Made by a program: the position numbers and the translations under genes. From positions 1-12,753 of the forward strand of contig JAALLB010000022.1 in assembly GCA_011087745.1 (NCBI GenBank): a stretch of DNA of 12,753 nt, given 5' to 3'. The number at the start of each line of letters is the position of its first letter. Within the stretch, counting starts at the first letter, position 1. The DNA comes from Hyphomicrobiales bacterium. Its GTDB lineage: Bacteria > Pseudomonadota > Alphaproteobacteria > Rhizobiales > Rhizobiaceae. Shown piece by piece: positions 1 to 7,245 of this stretch. Below the pieces are notes generated by a model. It saw only the letters and a program-made list of their open reading frames with translations, was not told the DNA's origin and did not search any database.

Positions 1-2
1 AG

Positions 3-51
3 CCTGAAACGTCAACCCCAAATAATCAGATTTTCAAGGACTCGGAGTATA
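3..51 (+). repeat. Left copy of 49-bp terminal inverted repeat
   Basis: Bases 3-51 are the exact reverse complement of bases 12705-12753, over 49 bp with no mismatch. The match stops abruptly at base 52. On the outer side it runs to the last base of the window on the right, so the true repeat may be longer. Read on the + strand the repeat is open in one frame as PETSTPNNQIFKDSEY and continues into a short coding tail. It contains the near-palindrome ACTCGGAGT at its inner edge. It may be a duplicated gene end, the edge of a larger repeat lying outside the window, or an assembly overlap. The length of 49-51 bp is close to common assembler k-mer sizes. Confidence 0.9.
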
Positions 52-104
52 ACATGCCTGATTGGTACGAAATAACTGATGGAAAACCACAAAGGCAGAG
101 CTGA
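3..104 (+). CDS. Partial C-terminal tail of an unidentified protein
   Basis: From base 3 an open frame of 33 codons runs to TGA at 102-104, with no start codon needed inside the window. The peptide begins PETSTPNNQIFKDSEY (the inverted-repeat part) and continues NMPDWYEITDGKPQRQS. Its composition, with Trp, Tyr, Asp, Pro and a polar basic end, looks like a genuine soluble protein C-terminus rather than random translation. I do not recognise the family. It ends 43 bp before the MFS start and points the same way, so it could be the last part of an upstream gene in the same unit. The main doubts are its shortness and the fact that half of it lies in the terminal repeat. Confidence 0.4.
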   Translation, partial: PETSTPNNQIFKDSEYNMPDWYEITDGKPQRQS

Positions 105-125
105 AGATTTTGCTTGCTAATATGA

Positions 126-142
126 CGCTTTAAGGTAAAGCG
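126..142 (+). promoter_or_regulatory. Small hairpin with the MFS ribosome-binding site in its loop
   Basis: CGCTTT (126-131) and AAAGCG (137-142) form a perfect 6-bp stem around the 5-nt loop AAGGT. AAGG is the only Shine-Dalgarno-like sequence before the ATG at 148. The ribosome-binding site of the transporter would therefore sit in a short hairpin loop. This could modulate translation or simply be chance. It is seen directly in sequence, but any regulatory function is inference. Confidence 0.35.
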
Positions 143-147
143 CGTAT

Positions 148-1371
148 ATGAACTATTTTTCTTTTCTGGCGCAAAACACTCGATGGTTATTGGGTGGTTT
201 TTTGCTAACGTTTTTCTCGTCATTTGGGCAAACGTTTTTTATATCGCTTTCTGGTGGCGCAATTCGGGAAGAATACAACCTTTCAAATGGTGAATTTGGT
301 TTGACCTATATGTTGGCAACATTGGGTAGCGCGCTGACTTTGCCTTTTTTGGGCAAGATTGTTGATCATGTTAGCGTTGCAAAGACGGTTCTATTTGTAA
401 TTCCTGCTCTTGCAGCTGCATGTCTCTCCATGGGTTTTTCACAAAATCTATTTATGTTGGTTTTGGTGCTCTATTGCTTGCGCTTGTTTGGTCAGGGCAT
501 GATGACTCATATTTCCTTAACCGCCATGGGTAAGTGGTATTCCATGCGGCGAGGGCAGGCCGTATCTATTGCAGTAGTCGGTCATCAGGCAGGCGAAGCT
601 TTTCTGCCCGTTATTTATTCAGCGGCGTTAATTTGGTTTACCTGGCGGGAATCCTGGACAATATCAGCGGTTTTCTTAATGCTGGTGGCACTGCCATCAA
701 TTTACTTCCTAATGAAAGTTGAGCGTGTTCCAAGTGATTTTGAAATCACTGATGCTGAGAGTTCCAAAACCAAGAACTGGACACGAGCTCAAGTGCTGAG
801 TGATGGATATTTTTGGGCCATGCTAATAGCAGTTCTCGCGCCTTCGTTTATTGGAACCACCTTGTTTTTCCATCAAGACTATTTGCTTGAGTTACGCGGG
901 TGGGGTAAATTGGAGTTTTCACTTTCCTTTACCTTTATGGCCTTTCTTACATTTGTTTTTGCGCTTGTCGCAGGTCAACTCGTAGATCGCTTTTCTGCGA
1001 TCTCAATGCTCCCGTTTTTTCTTCTGCCTTTAAGTGCTGCATGTGTCGCCATGTGGGCCATGGAGAGTGTTTCCGGTAGTTTTGTGTTTATGGGATTGCT
1101 TGGAGTGTCTTATGGATTTTCATCGACCCTTTTTGGTGCATTGTGGCCAGAGATTTACGGGACGAAATATCTGGGTGCCATTCGGTCTATCATCATCGCA
1201 ATGATGGTATTTGGGACGGCTGTTGGCCCTGGGTTGACCGGATATTTAATTGATATTGGTGTATCCTATCCGTTACAAATTTTGACAATGGGCATTTACT
1301 GCCTTGCGGCAAGTGGCATAATGCTGTTTGTATCGCGCAAAATAGCTGCCAGAAAACTGGTTGATTCTTAA
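148..1371 (+). CDS. MFS transporter, 12-TM, substrate unknown
   Basis: This 407-residue protein is almost entirely hydrophobic segments broken by short polar loops, as expected for a 12-helix major facilitator superfamily permease of the inner membrane. A degenerate MFS motif A lies between helices 2 and 3 (GKIVDH, residues 69-74) and its echo lies in the second half (GQLVDRFSA, 276-284). The stretch MGKWYSMRRGQA (127-138) is the basic loop seen in monocarboxylate/oxalate-type MFS members. The polar central loop is at about 190-220. The length is normal for the superfamily. The ATG at 148 is preceded by a weak AAGG 12 bases upstream, inside a small hairpin. The gene ends with TAA only 22 bp before the glutamyl-tRNA synthetase start, so the two are probably co-transcribed. 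The substrate cannot be told from sequence alone. The family call is firm. Confidence 0.9.
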   Translation: MNYFSFLAQNTRWLLGGFLLTFFSSFGQTFFISLSGGAIREEYNLSNGEFGLTYMLATLGSALTLPFLGKIVDHVSVAKTVLFVIPALAAACLSMGFSQNLFMLVLVLYCLRLFGQGMMTHISLTAMGKWYSMRRGQAVSIAVVGHQAGEAFLPVIYSAALIWFTWRESWTISAVFLMLVALPSIYFLMKVERVPSDFEITDAESSKTKNWTRAQVLSDGYFWAMLIAVLAPSFIGTTLFFHQDYLLELRGWGKLEFSLSFTFMAFLTFVFALVAGQLVDRFSAISMLPFFLLPLSAACVAMWAMESVSGSFVFMGLLGVSYGFSSTLFGALWPEIYGTKYLGAIRSIIIAMMVFGTAVGPGLTGYLIDIGVSYPLQILTMGIYCLAASGIMLFVSRKIAARKLVDS

Positions 1372-1393
1372 TACCAAAAGGAAATGAAAACTT

Positions 1394-2752
1394 ATGACCG
1401 TCAGAGTTCGCTTTGCACCTTCGCCAACTGGAAACATACACCTTGGTAATGCACGTCCCGCATTGATCAATTGGCTTTTTGCAATGCAAAACCAGGGTGA
1501 GTTTGTTCTTCGGTACGACGATACGGACAAGGAGCGCTCCAAGCAGGAGTTTGCTGATGGTATTGCACGTGATCTTGATTGGCTCGGTATTAAGCCTAAC
1601 ATTGTCGAACGTCAGTCGGATCGTGCTGAACAGCATGAAGCTGCCACGCAAAAGTTGAAAGATGCGGGATTGTTGTACCCGTGTTACGAAACGCCAGATC
1701 AATTGGATCGTCAGCGCAAGCGCTTGGCTGCAAGAGGCAAGCCTCCGATATATGATCGCTCAGCTCTAAAACAGGACGATGAACAGCGTAAAGAACTTGA
1801 AGCCGAAGGCTTGAAGCCGCATTGGCGTTTTATCTTGCCGAATTACGCTGATAGTCCTTTTGAGACCCAGCGCACTGAAAAAACCTGGGATGATGTTATT
1901 CGTGGCAGACAAACAGTCGACTTGACTTCCATGTCTGATCCTGTTCTAATTCGTGCGGATGGCTCTTGGCTTTATACATTGCCAAGTGTTGTAGGTGATA
2001 TTGATTTAGGTATCACCCATATCATTCGCGGCGATGACCATGTAACCAATACAGGAGCGCAGATTGCAATCTTCAAGGCTCTCGGGGCAAAGCCGCCTAT
2101 TTGCGGGCACCATAATTTGCTGACCACCGAAAGTGGCGAAGGCCTTTCCAAGCGACTAGGATCACTATCTATTCAAACATTAGCAGAAGATGGTTATGAG
2201 CCTATGGCTGTTGCATGTTTGGCAGTTTTGACAGGCACGTCAGGACCTGTGGAAGCGCTTGCCAATATGGACGAGCTGTCCAAGAAGTTTGACCCGCGGT
2301 CAGTTACCAAGTCTGCGGCCAAGTTTGATCCATCTGAGTTGGATAGCTTGAACAAGAAAATTGTTCATCAATTGGACTATGCATCAGTAAAACCACGGCT
2401 TGATGCGATGGGCGTTGGCGGCGGTGAAGATTTCTGGATTGCTGTTAAAGATAATCTTGGAAAAGTTACTGAAGCTGCAGAACTTTGGGCCCTGGTTGAG
2501 GATGCTACTCCCGTTGTCGATGCTGAAGATGCGGATTTTATTGCGGCTGCCAAGTCCGTTCTGCCAGAGGGGGATTGGTCAGTTGATACTTGGGGGCACT
2601 GGCTCAATGAAATCAAGCAGGTAACAGACCGAAAAGGAAAGGGATTGTTCATGCCATTGCGGAAAGCGCTAACTGGCATGGAGCATGGCCCTGAACTTGA
2701 TAAAATGCTGCCGCTTATTGGACGGGAAAGAACGCTGGCCCGACTATCCTGA
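1394..2752 (+). CDS. gltX: Glutamyl-tRNA synthetase
   Basis: This cytosolic class I aminoacyl-tRNA synthetase charges glutamate onto tRNA-Glu (in many alphaproteobacteria one GluRS also misacylates tRNA-Gln for the GatCAB route). Its 452 residues match the family length. The N-terminal Rossmann catalytic fold carries FAPSPTG followed by the HIGH-type motif HLGN (16-19) and the DDTD element (42-45). IIRGDDH is at 210-216 and the KMSKS-type loop appears as GLSKR (250-254). The C-terminal helical anticodon-binding region ends in LIGRERTLARL. The zinc-site region is reduced: only one Cys remains (PCYE), without the further cysteines of E. coli GltX, so this form probably lacks zinc. The ATG at 1394 has AAAGGA 11 bases upstream. 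An ATG at 1384 is out of frame. Alphaproteobacteria often carry two gltX paralogues, and which one this is cannot be decided here. It converges on the DUF2865 gene, 22 bp away. Confidence 0.96.
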   Translation: MTVRVRFAPSPTGNIHLGNARPALINWLFAMQNQGEFVLRYDDTDKERSKQEFADGIARDLDWLGIKPNIVERQSDRAEQHEAATQKLKDAGLLYPCYETPDQLDRQRKRLAARGKPPIYDRSALKQDDEQRKELEAEGLKPHWRFILPNYADSPFETQRTEKTWDDVIRGRQTVDLTSMSDPVLIRADGSWLYTLPSVVGDIDLGITHIIRGDDHVTNTGAQIAIFKALGAKPPICGHHNLLTTESGEGLSKRLGSLSIQTLAEDGYEPMAVACLAVLTGTSGPVEALANMDELSKKFDPRSVTKSAAKFDPSELDSLNKKIVHQLDYASVKPRLDAMGVGGGEDFWIAVKDNLGKVTEAAELWALVEDATPVVDAEDADFIAAAKSVLPEGDWSVDTWGHWLNEIKQVTDRKGKGLFMPLRKALTGMEHGPELDKMLPLIGRERTLARLS

Positions 2753-2774
2753 TCTTGCGATTTTGAGCCAATAC

Positions 2775-3880
2775 CTAGTTTTTTGTTTTATCCGTATTTG
2801 AGCCTGCATCGACCAAATAGGATTCTCGTTTATCAAGCAAATAGGTTTTTGCCTTTGCTAGGGTAAGGCTGCTTTGTTTTATGTCATGATCATCTGGTGA
2901 CAAAGCAGGATCTTGACGAAATACCGGAGTGCCAATTCTTTTAGAAACTGGCTTATCTGATATTTCGTTTGATGCAATTTCTACGCCTTGAACCCGATTT
3001 TCAGTTGCAAAACGGCATTTTTGTTCAAGATTGACTGATTTTCTGTAAGAAAATGCAAATGGCTCGTCAGCATAAGGCACGCCAGTTCTATAGTTGACCA
3101 TCTCTTCGCTGTCTTCTGTTGGCATCCTATGATGATAAAGTTCGACACTCGCACTAGGGCACATCGCTTGACACGTTGCCTGATCGTACTCAAAGCGATC
3201 TGGAACTGTTGAGAAACTGATTGGGAAATAGTACCCATCAGTTTTCCGGACGCATAATGTGCGGAAAGTTCCAAAACCGGAGTAGGTCGGGTTTATTTCA
3301 TCGCTATTTTCGCGTTGTCCATTATCTCTATAAGTTTTTACACCAAAGATCTGCTCCAACAGAGTTCTACGCTTTGATTTTCTTGGTTGCTGAACAGCTG
3401 CCTGTTGAGTCTTGCCTGCATTGCAACGAATTTGATCCATTCTTCTTAGGATCTTTGCGCGTTTGCGAGAATTTCCACTCTGCTTTGGTGCAAATTTAGC
3501 ACGGGTTCTTTTCAAGCTTCGAAGGTTTGCCTCCATCTTCTTTAGGCTTGAAATAATCCGTCTACACTGTGAACTTTTGCTGTTGAAGAGACCAAAACCA
3601 GTACATCTGCCCCGTTTGGCGATGCGCTTGGTTTTTGATATTTGGGTTTACTGTGACCGCGCAGCGTTGTCGTATTGGCGGTATTTTTCGAGTTTCCACC
3701 AGATGAGCCACCAGAAGATAAGGATGCGAGTTGCGCATTTAATGCACGACATTGGGCAGCACGTGATTGTGCTTCAGCTTCCTGACTTGTCGCGGAAAGC
3801 ATAAAGATAGACAAGCCAAAAAGCGTAAAACAACTCAATGTTGTTTGCCTGAAAGTTGATGATTTTTCTAAATTACCCAC
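2775..3880 (-). pseudogene. Broken DUF2865 secreted protein gene (frameshift plus stop)
   Basis: Two minus-strand open frames belong to one gene. The upstream one (3880-3542, GTG start, weak ribosome site) has a signal peptide: basic/polar N-terminus, hydrophobic core LSCFTLFGLSIFML, likely cleavage after AEA. CRALNAQLASL follows. The downstream one (3536-2775) carries the conserved DUF2865 core, with CVRKTDGYYFPISFST and CQAMCPSASVELY. Between them a third stretch fits the family perfectly in the downstream frame: KYRQYDNAARSQ, then TAA (3648-3650), then TQISKTKRIAKRGRC and QCRRIISSLKKMEANL. A single missing A in the five-A run (T-run 3684-3688 on +) would restore the N-terminal frame. With that base, the gene would be about 368 codons, normal for the family. 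As I recall the family, the core usually reads CDG where this copy has TDG. DUF2865 function is unknown; the product would be exported. It is probably a recent pseudogene, unless both lesions are sequencing errors. Confidence 0.8.
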
Positions 3881-3982
3881 GGAATTTACTCATGAACGCT
3901 TGTTTTCCACAAAACTCTACTATCAGAACAAGGTTAAGCATGATTTATGTGAATGGATCCTGAAGGCACAATCAAATTTTTT

Positions 3983-6292
3983 TTACTTTGCGTCCTCTTC
4001 GAGCTGAATTGCTTGTACTGCAGCCAGCGCTGTCATGTTGAGAACGCCACGCGATGTCACAGCTGGTGGTAATATATGTGCAGGTCTTTTAGCACCCAAG
4101 ATGATCGGTCCAACGTGCAGTCCTTCATTTACTTCCTTGGCGACGTTCATTGCGATGTTTGCTGCGTCCAGATCAGGAAATACAAGAAGGTTTGCCTTGC
4201 CTTTTAAGCGGGAATTTGGATAGACCTTTTCACGAATGCCTTCATCAAGTGCACTGTCACCATGCATTTCTCCGTCAACTTCAAGATCAGGATCTGTCTC
4301 AAAAAGAATTTCTGCTACTTCGCGCATGATTTTCGATGTTTTCATTGGACGTGACCCAAAATCAGATGCTGAAAGAAGTGCAGCCTTTGGTACAATACCA
4401 AAACGCTCAATCTCTTTTGCTGCAAGCCTGGTCATTTCTACAATTTGCTGCGCATCAGGTTGTTCAGCGATGTAGGTATCCGTCATGAAAAGGGCGCGCT
4501 TTTGGTCAATTAGCAAGCTCATTGCATGTAGGGAGGTTAGACCTGGCTGGCGACCGATAATTTGATCAATGTACTGTCGATGGCGGAAAAACCGGCCTTC
4601 CAGGCCACAAATGAGCGCATCGGCATCATTGCGTATCATTGCTATGGCACCAATTGCCGTTGTGCTTGAACGAACTATGTTTTTGGCTGCATCAGGTGTA
4701 ATACCGCTTCGCCCAGCAACTTCGATCAATGTGTTTACGTAATCTCGGTACCGGTCATCTCTTTGTGGGTTGATAATTTCGAAGTCTTTGCCTGGACGAA
4801 TGCTAAGTCCGTAACGCTCCAGGCGGCTTTCAATAATCTCTGGCCGGCCAATCAAAATTGGCTGACAAAGCTTATCTTGCAGCGCTATTTCGGCAGCTCT
4901 TAAGACACGTTCATCCTCACCATCAGAGAAGATTACTCGTTTTTGGCTATTGGTTGCCATTTCAATGATTGGCTTCATAATCATGCCTGAGCGGAATACA
5001 AAACGGTTTAAAGTGTCATGGTATTCATCCCAATCCTTGATTGGGCGCGTGGCAACACCGCTCTTAACTGCAGCTTTAGCAACTGCTGGTGCAACGCGTA
5101 AAATCAATCTTTGATCAAATGGGGAGGGAATTAGATAATCCGGTCCAAAACGCGGGGTTTCCCCTCCATACGCCCCTGCAGCTGCTTCAGATGGTTCTTC
5201 ACGGGATAAATCACCGATCGCTTCAACCGCTGCAATTTTCATCTCTTCGTTGATTGTTGTTGCACCAACATCGAGTGCGCCACGGAAGATGAAAGGGAAA
5301 CATAAAACGTTGTTGACCTGGTTTGGATAATCAGAACGACCCGTACAAATCATAGCATCGGGACGTGCCTCGCGGGCAAGTTCGGGCATGATTTCTGGCG
5401 TTGGATTGGCAAGCGCCATTACGATTGGGTTTTCCTTCATTTCCTTTAGCATTTCTGTCTTGAGAACGCCGGCTGCTGAAAGACCAATGAATACATCAGC
5501 GCCTGGCATAATTTCAGCTAGCTCGCGCTTATCTGTTTTTTGAGCGTAGGCTTGCTTATAGCGATCCATACTTTCATTTCTGCCATCCCAAACCACACCT
5601 TTTGAATCTGACACCCAAATATTTTCGCGTTTGGCGCCCATGGAAACAAGAAGATTTAGACAAGCAATTGATGCTGCACCTGCACCTGATGCCACGATTT
5701 TTGCATCCGCAAGTTTCTTTTTGGCCACTTCCAGCCCGTTCCTAACTCCTGCAGCGACAATGATTGCGGTACCATGTTGATCATCATGGAAGACAGGAAT
5801 TTTCATGCGCTTGCGTAGTTGTTCTTCAATCAGGAAACATTCAGGCGCACTGATATCTTCCAGGTTGATGCCGCCAAAGGTTGGCTCCAATGCTGCAACA
5901 ACATCGCAAAATTTATCAACTTCAGTTTGATCAACTTCAATGTCAAAAACGTTTACATCTGCGAATTTTTTGAAGAGTACAGCTTTACCTTCCATCACTG
6001 GCTTAGAGGCAAGGGGACCAATGTTTCCAAGCCCTAGAACTGCCGTACCATTTGAGATAACTGCAACCAGATTAGCACGCCCTGTGTATTGAGCAGCCAT
6101 CTCTGGGTCTACTTCAATATGAAGACATGGAGCGGCAACACCCGGTGAATAGGCAAGCGCAAGGTCGCGCTGATTGCCCAGCGGTTTAGTCGCCGTAATT
6201 TCCATTTTACCCGGTTTTGGGTTTATGTGATAGAATAGTGCGCCTTCTTCTAGTTCATTTGCAGGTTTGTAAGTTTTTTTGTTATCTGACAT
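3983..6292 (-). CDS. maeB: NADP-type malic enzyme with C-terminal phosphotransacetylase-like domain
   Basis: This enzyme oxidatively decarboxylates malate to pyruvate, CO2 and NAD(P)H in the cytosol, linking the TCA cycle to pyruvate and supplying reductant. Its 769 residues match the long bacterial hybrid class (MaeB; DME and TME of rhizobia). In the malic enzyme part (about 1-430) the catalytic residues are visible: Tyr48 in LAYSPG, Lys103 in EGKAV, the metal ligands Glu145-Asp146 (NLEDI) and Asp170-Asp171 (FHDDQHGTA), the dinucleotide loop GAGAAS (203-208) and NPTPE (296-300). Residues from about 437 to the end form the phosphotransacetylase-like domain (RVIFSDGEDERVLRAA), thought to be regulatory rather than catalytic in this class. 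Whether NAD or NADP is preferred (dme or tme) is not readable here. The ATG at 6292 has only a short GGA upstream. The gene lies 47 bp downstream of the SDR on the same strand, so an operon is possible. Confidence 0.95.
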   Translation of the reverse strand: MSDNKKTYKPANELEEGALFYHINPKPGKMEITATKPLGNQRDLALAYSPGVAAPCLHIEVDPEMAAQYTGRANLVAVISNGTAVLGLGNIGPLASKPVMEGKAVLFKKFADVNVFDIEVDQTEVDKFCDVVAALEPTFGGINLEDISAPECFLIEEQLRKRMKIPVFHDDQHGTAIIVAAGVRNGLEVAKKKLADAKIVASGAGAASIACLNLLVSMGAKRENIWVSDSKGVVWDGRNESMDRYKQAYAQKTDKRELAEIMPGADVFIGLSAAGVLKTEMLKEMKENPIVMALANPTPEIMPELAREARPDAMICTGRSDYPNQVNNVLCFPFIFRGALDVGATTINEEMKIAAVEAIGDLSREEPSEAAAGAYGGETPRFGPDYLIPSPFDQRLILRVAPAVAKAAVKSGVATRPIKDWDEYHDTLNRFVFRSGMIMKPIIEMATNSQKRVIFSDGEDERVLRAAEIALQDKLCQPILIGRPEIIESRLERYGLSIRPGKDFEIINPQRDDRYRDYVNTLIEVAGRSGITPDAAKNIVRSSTTAIGAIAMIRNDADALICGLEGRFFRHRQYIDQIIGRQPGLTSLHAMSLLIDQKRALFMTDTYIAEQPDAQQIVEMTRLAAKEIERFGIVPKAALLSASDFGSRPMKTSKIMREVAEILFETDPDLEVDGEMHGDSALDEGIREKVYPNSRLKGKANLLVFPDLDAANIAMNVAKEVNEGLHVGPIILGAKRPAHILPPAVTSRGVLNMTALAAVQAIQLEEDAK

Positions 6293-6339
6293 TATGATTC
6301 CGGATTGTTATTTAATATATTGATTTATAAGGTTTTTTT

Positions 6340-7119
6340 CTAGAAGGCGTTTTGATTTAGGCCGCCATCAACTAGGATGTTGCGACCTGTTATATAGCCT
6401 GCGTGCTGGGAACACAAAAATGCACAAAGTGCACCAAACTCTTCGGCCGTGCCAAATCGTTTTGCTGGAATTGCGTTGGCTTCATTTTTACTTGCCTCAT
6501 CAACGCTGATGCCTCTAGCAGCAGCGGTTGCTTTTATTCCGCCCATTAGCCTGTCTGTATCCATTTTTCCTGGTAAGATTTGGTTGATGGTTATGTTTTT
6601 ATCCGCCACAGATCGGCAGATTCCTGCCAAAAATGATGAAAGACCGGCTCTGGCACCTGATGAAAGATCCAAACCTTCGATTGCTGTGTAGACTGATAAG
6701 GACGTTATATTCACGATACGTCCAAAGCCGCGTTCTGCCATTCCGTCAAGGGTTGCCTGAATGAGCTCGATCGGCGTGACCATGTTTTGAGTGACACCTT
6801 CCAGCATTGCAGCCCGATCCAGTTCGCGAAAATCTTTGCGCGGCGGTCCACCGTTGTTATTAACCAGAATATCTGGAGCAGGGCAGGCTTCGAGCAATGC
6901 TGCTTGGCCTTCAGCAGTTGATACGTCGGCGAGGACAACTTTTGCTTCGTATTTTGCGTTTCTGGAAATCTCTTCTGCCGTTGCAAAAGTCACGTCATGG
7001 TTTCTGCCGTTTACAATCACTTTGCACCCTGCTTCAGCGAGATGTTTTGCACATCCCTTGCCAAGGCCTCTGCTAGAAGCACAAACGATTGCGTTGCGAC
7101 CCGATATTCCTAGATCCAT
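6340..7119 (-). CDS. Atypical SDR-family oxidoreductase-like protein
   Basis: This is a 259-residue Rossmann-fold protein of the short-chain dehydrogenase/reductase superfamily. Family marks are the nucleotide loop ASSRGLG (14-20, replacing the usual TGxxxGxG), NNNGG (87-91), Asn112, Ser140 in NITS, and the C-terminal ITGRNILVDGG. The catalytic YxxxK is missing: the aligned segment is SSGAR (153-157), so Tyr is Ser153 and Lys is Arg157. This fits the known subgroup of 3-oxoacyl-ACP-reductase-like SDRs that lack a perfect catalytic tetrad and an NAD motif, so activity and substrate are open. The ATG is supported by AGGACG 6 bases upstream. The gene ends at a genuine TAG, followed by a TAA four codons later in the same frame. 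It lies upstream of maeB and diverges from the dehydratase. The SDR fold is sure, the reaction is not. Confidence 0.88.
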   Translation of the reverse strand: MDLGISGRNAIVCASSRGLGKGCAKHLAEAGCKVIVNGRNHDVTFATAEEISRNAKYEAKVVLADVSTAEGQAALLEACPAPDILVNNNGGPPRKDFRELDRAAMLEGVTQNMVTPIELIQATLDGMAERGFGRIVNITSLSVYTAIEGLDLSSGARAGLSSFLAGICRSVADKNITINQILPGKMDTDRLMGGIKATAAARGISVDEASKNEANAIPAKRFGTAEEFGALCAFLCSQHAGYITGRNILVDGGLNQNAF

Positions 7120-7245
7120 GGAGACGTCCTTAATCTATAAAAATGCAAGTCTCATTTCTAACGCAACTCTATTTGCTTTACCATATGCAAATATGGAAAT
7201 AGTGTTTTAGCTAGCTAGTATGGTTTTGAATTAGAAAGAGTTTTT
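7120..7245. promoter_or_regulatory. Divergent promoter region of the SDR and dehydratase genes
   Basis: This 126-bp AT-rich gap separates two genes transcribed away from each other, so promoters for both should lie here. I see no strong consensus -35/-10 pair. The SDR side begins with AGGACG as ribosome-binding site, and the dehydratase side has AGAAAGAG just before its ATG. A symmetric element, CCATAT-N4-ATATGG, lies near the middle. Confidence 0.55.
7181..7196. promoter_or_regulatory. Candidate operator CCATAT-N4-ATATGG
   Basis: CCATAT (7181-7186) and ATATGG (7191-7196) are perfect inverted half-sites around GCAA, giving a 16-bp dyad in the middle of the divergent region. Its position suits a regulator controlling one or both flanking genes. 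Amino-acid dehydratase genes are often under Lrp/AsnC or LysR control, but no regulator gene lies in the window and the binding protein is unknown. A 12-of-16-base dyad in AT-rich DNA can also occur by chance. Confidence 0.35.

Noticed and set aside
3..51. tRNA 3' end or attachment site as explanation of the terminal repeat
   Set aside because: There is no T-arm consensus, cloverleaf or CCA-type end in either orientation, and no integrase or other mobile gene is present.
1193..1702. 169-codon minus-strand open frame across the MFS/gltX junction
   Set aside because: It overlaps the ends of two clearly real genes in antisense, contains no recognisable domain and has shadow-like composition.
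3640..3700. Programmed -1 frameshift in the DUF2865 gene at the A-run
   Set aside because: The GAAAAAT context is a poor slippery site, and the frame reached after slipping hits TAA within about 13 codons, so a slip alone does not give a full protein.
3881..3982. Possible small RNA or gene between the malic enzyme and DUF2865 genes
   Set aside because: The 102-bp gap has only a T/A-run and a distant CTTGTT/AACAAG pair. ATG at 3893 on the minus strand opens just six codons.
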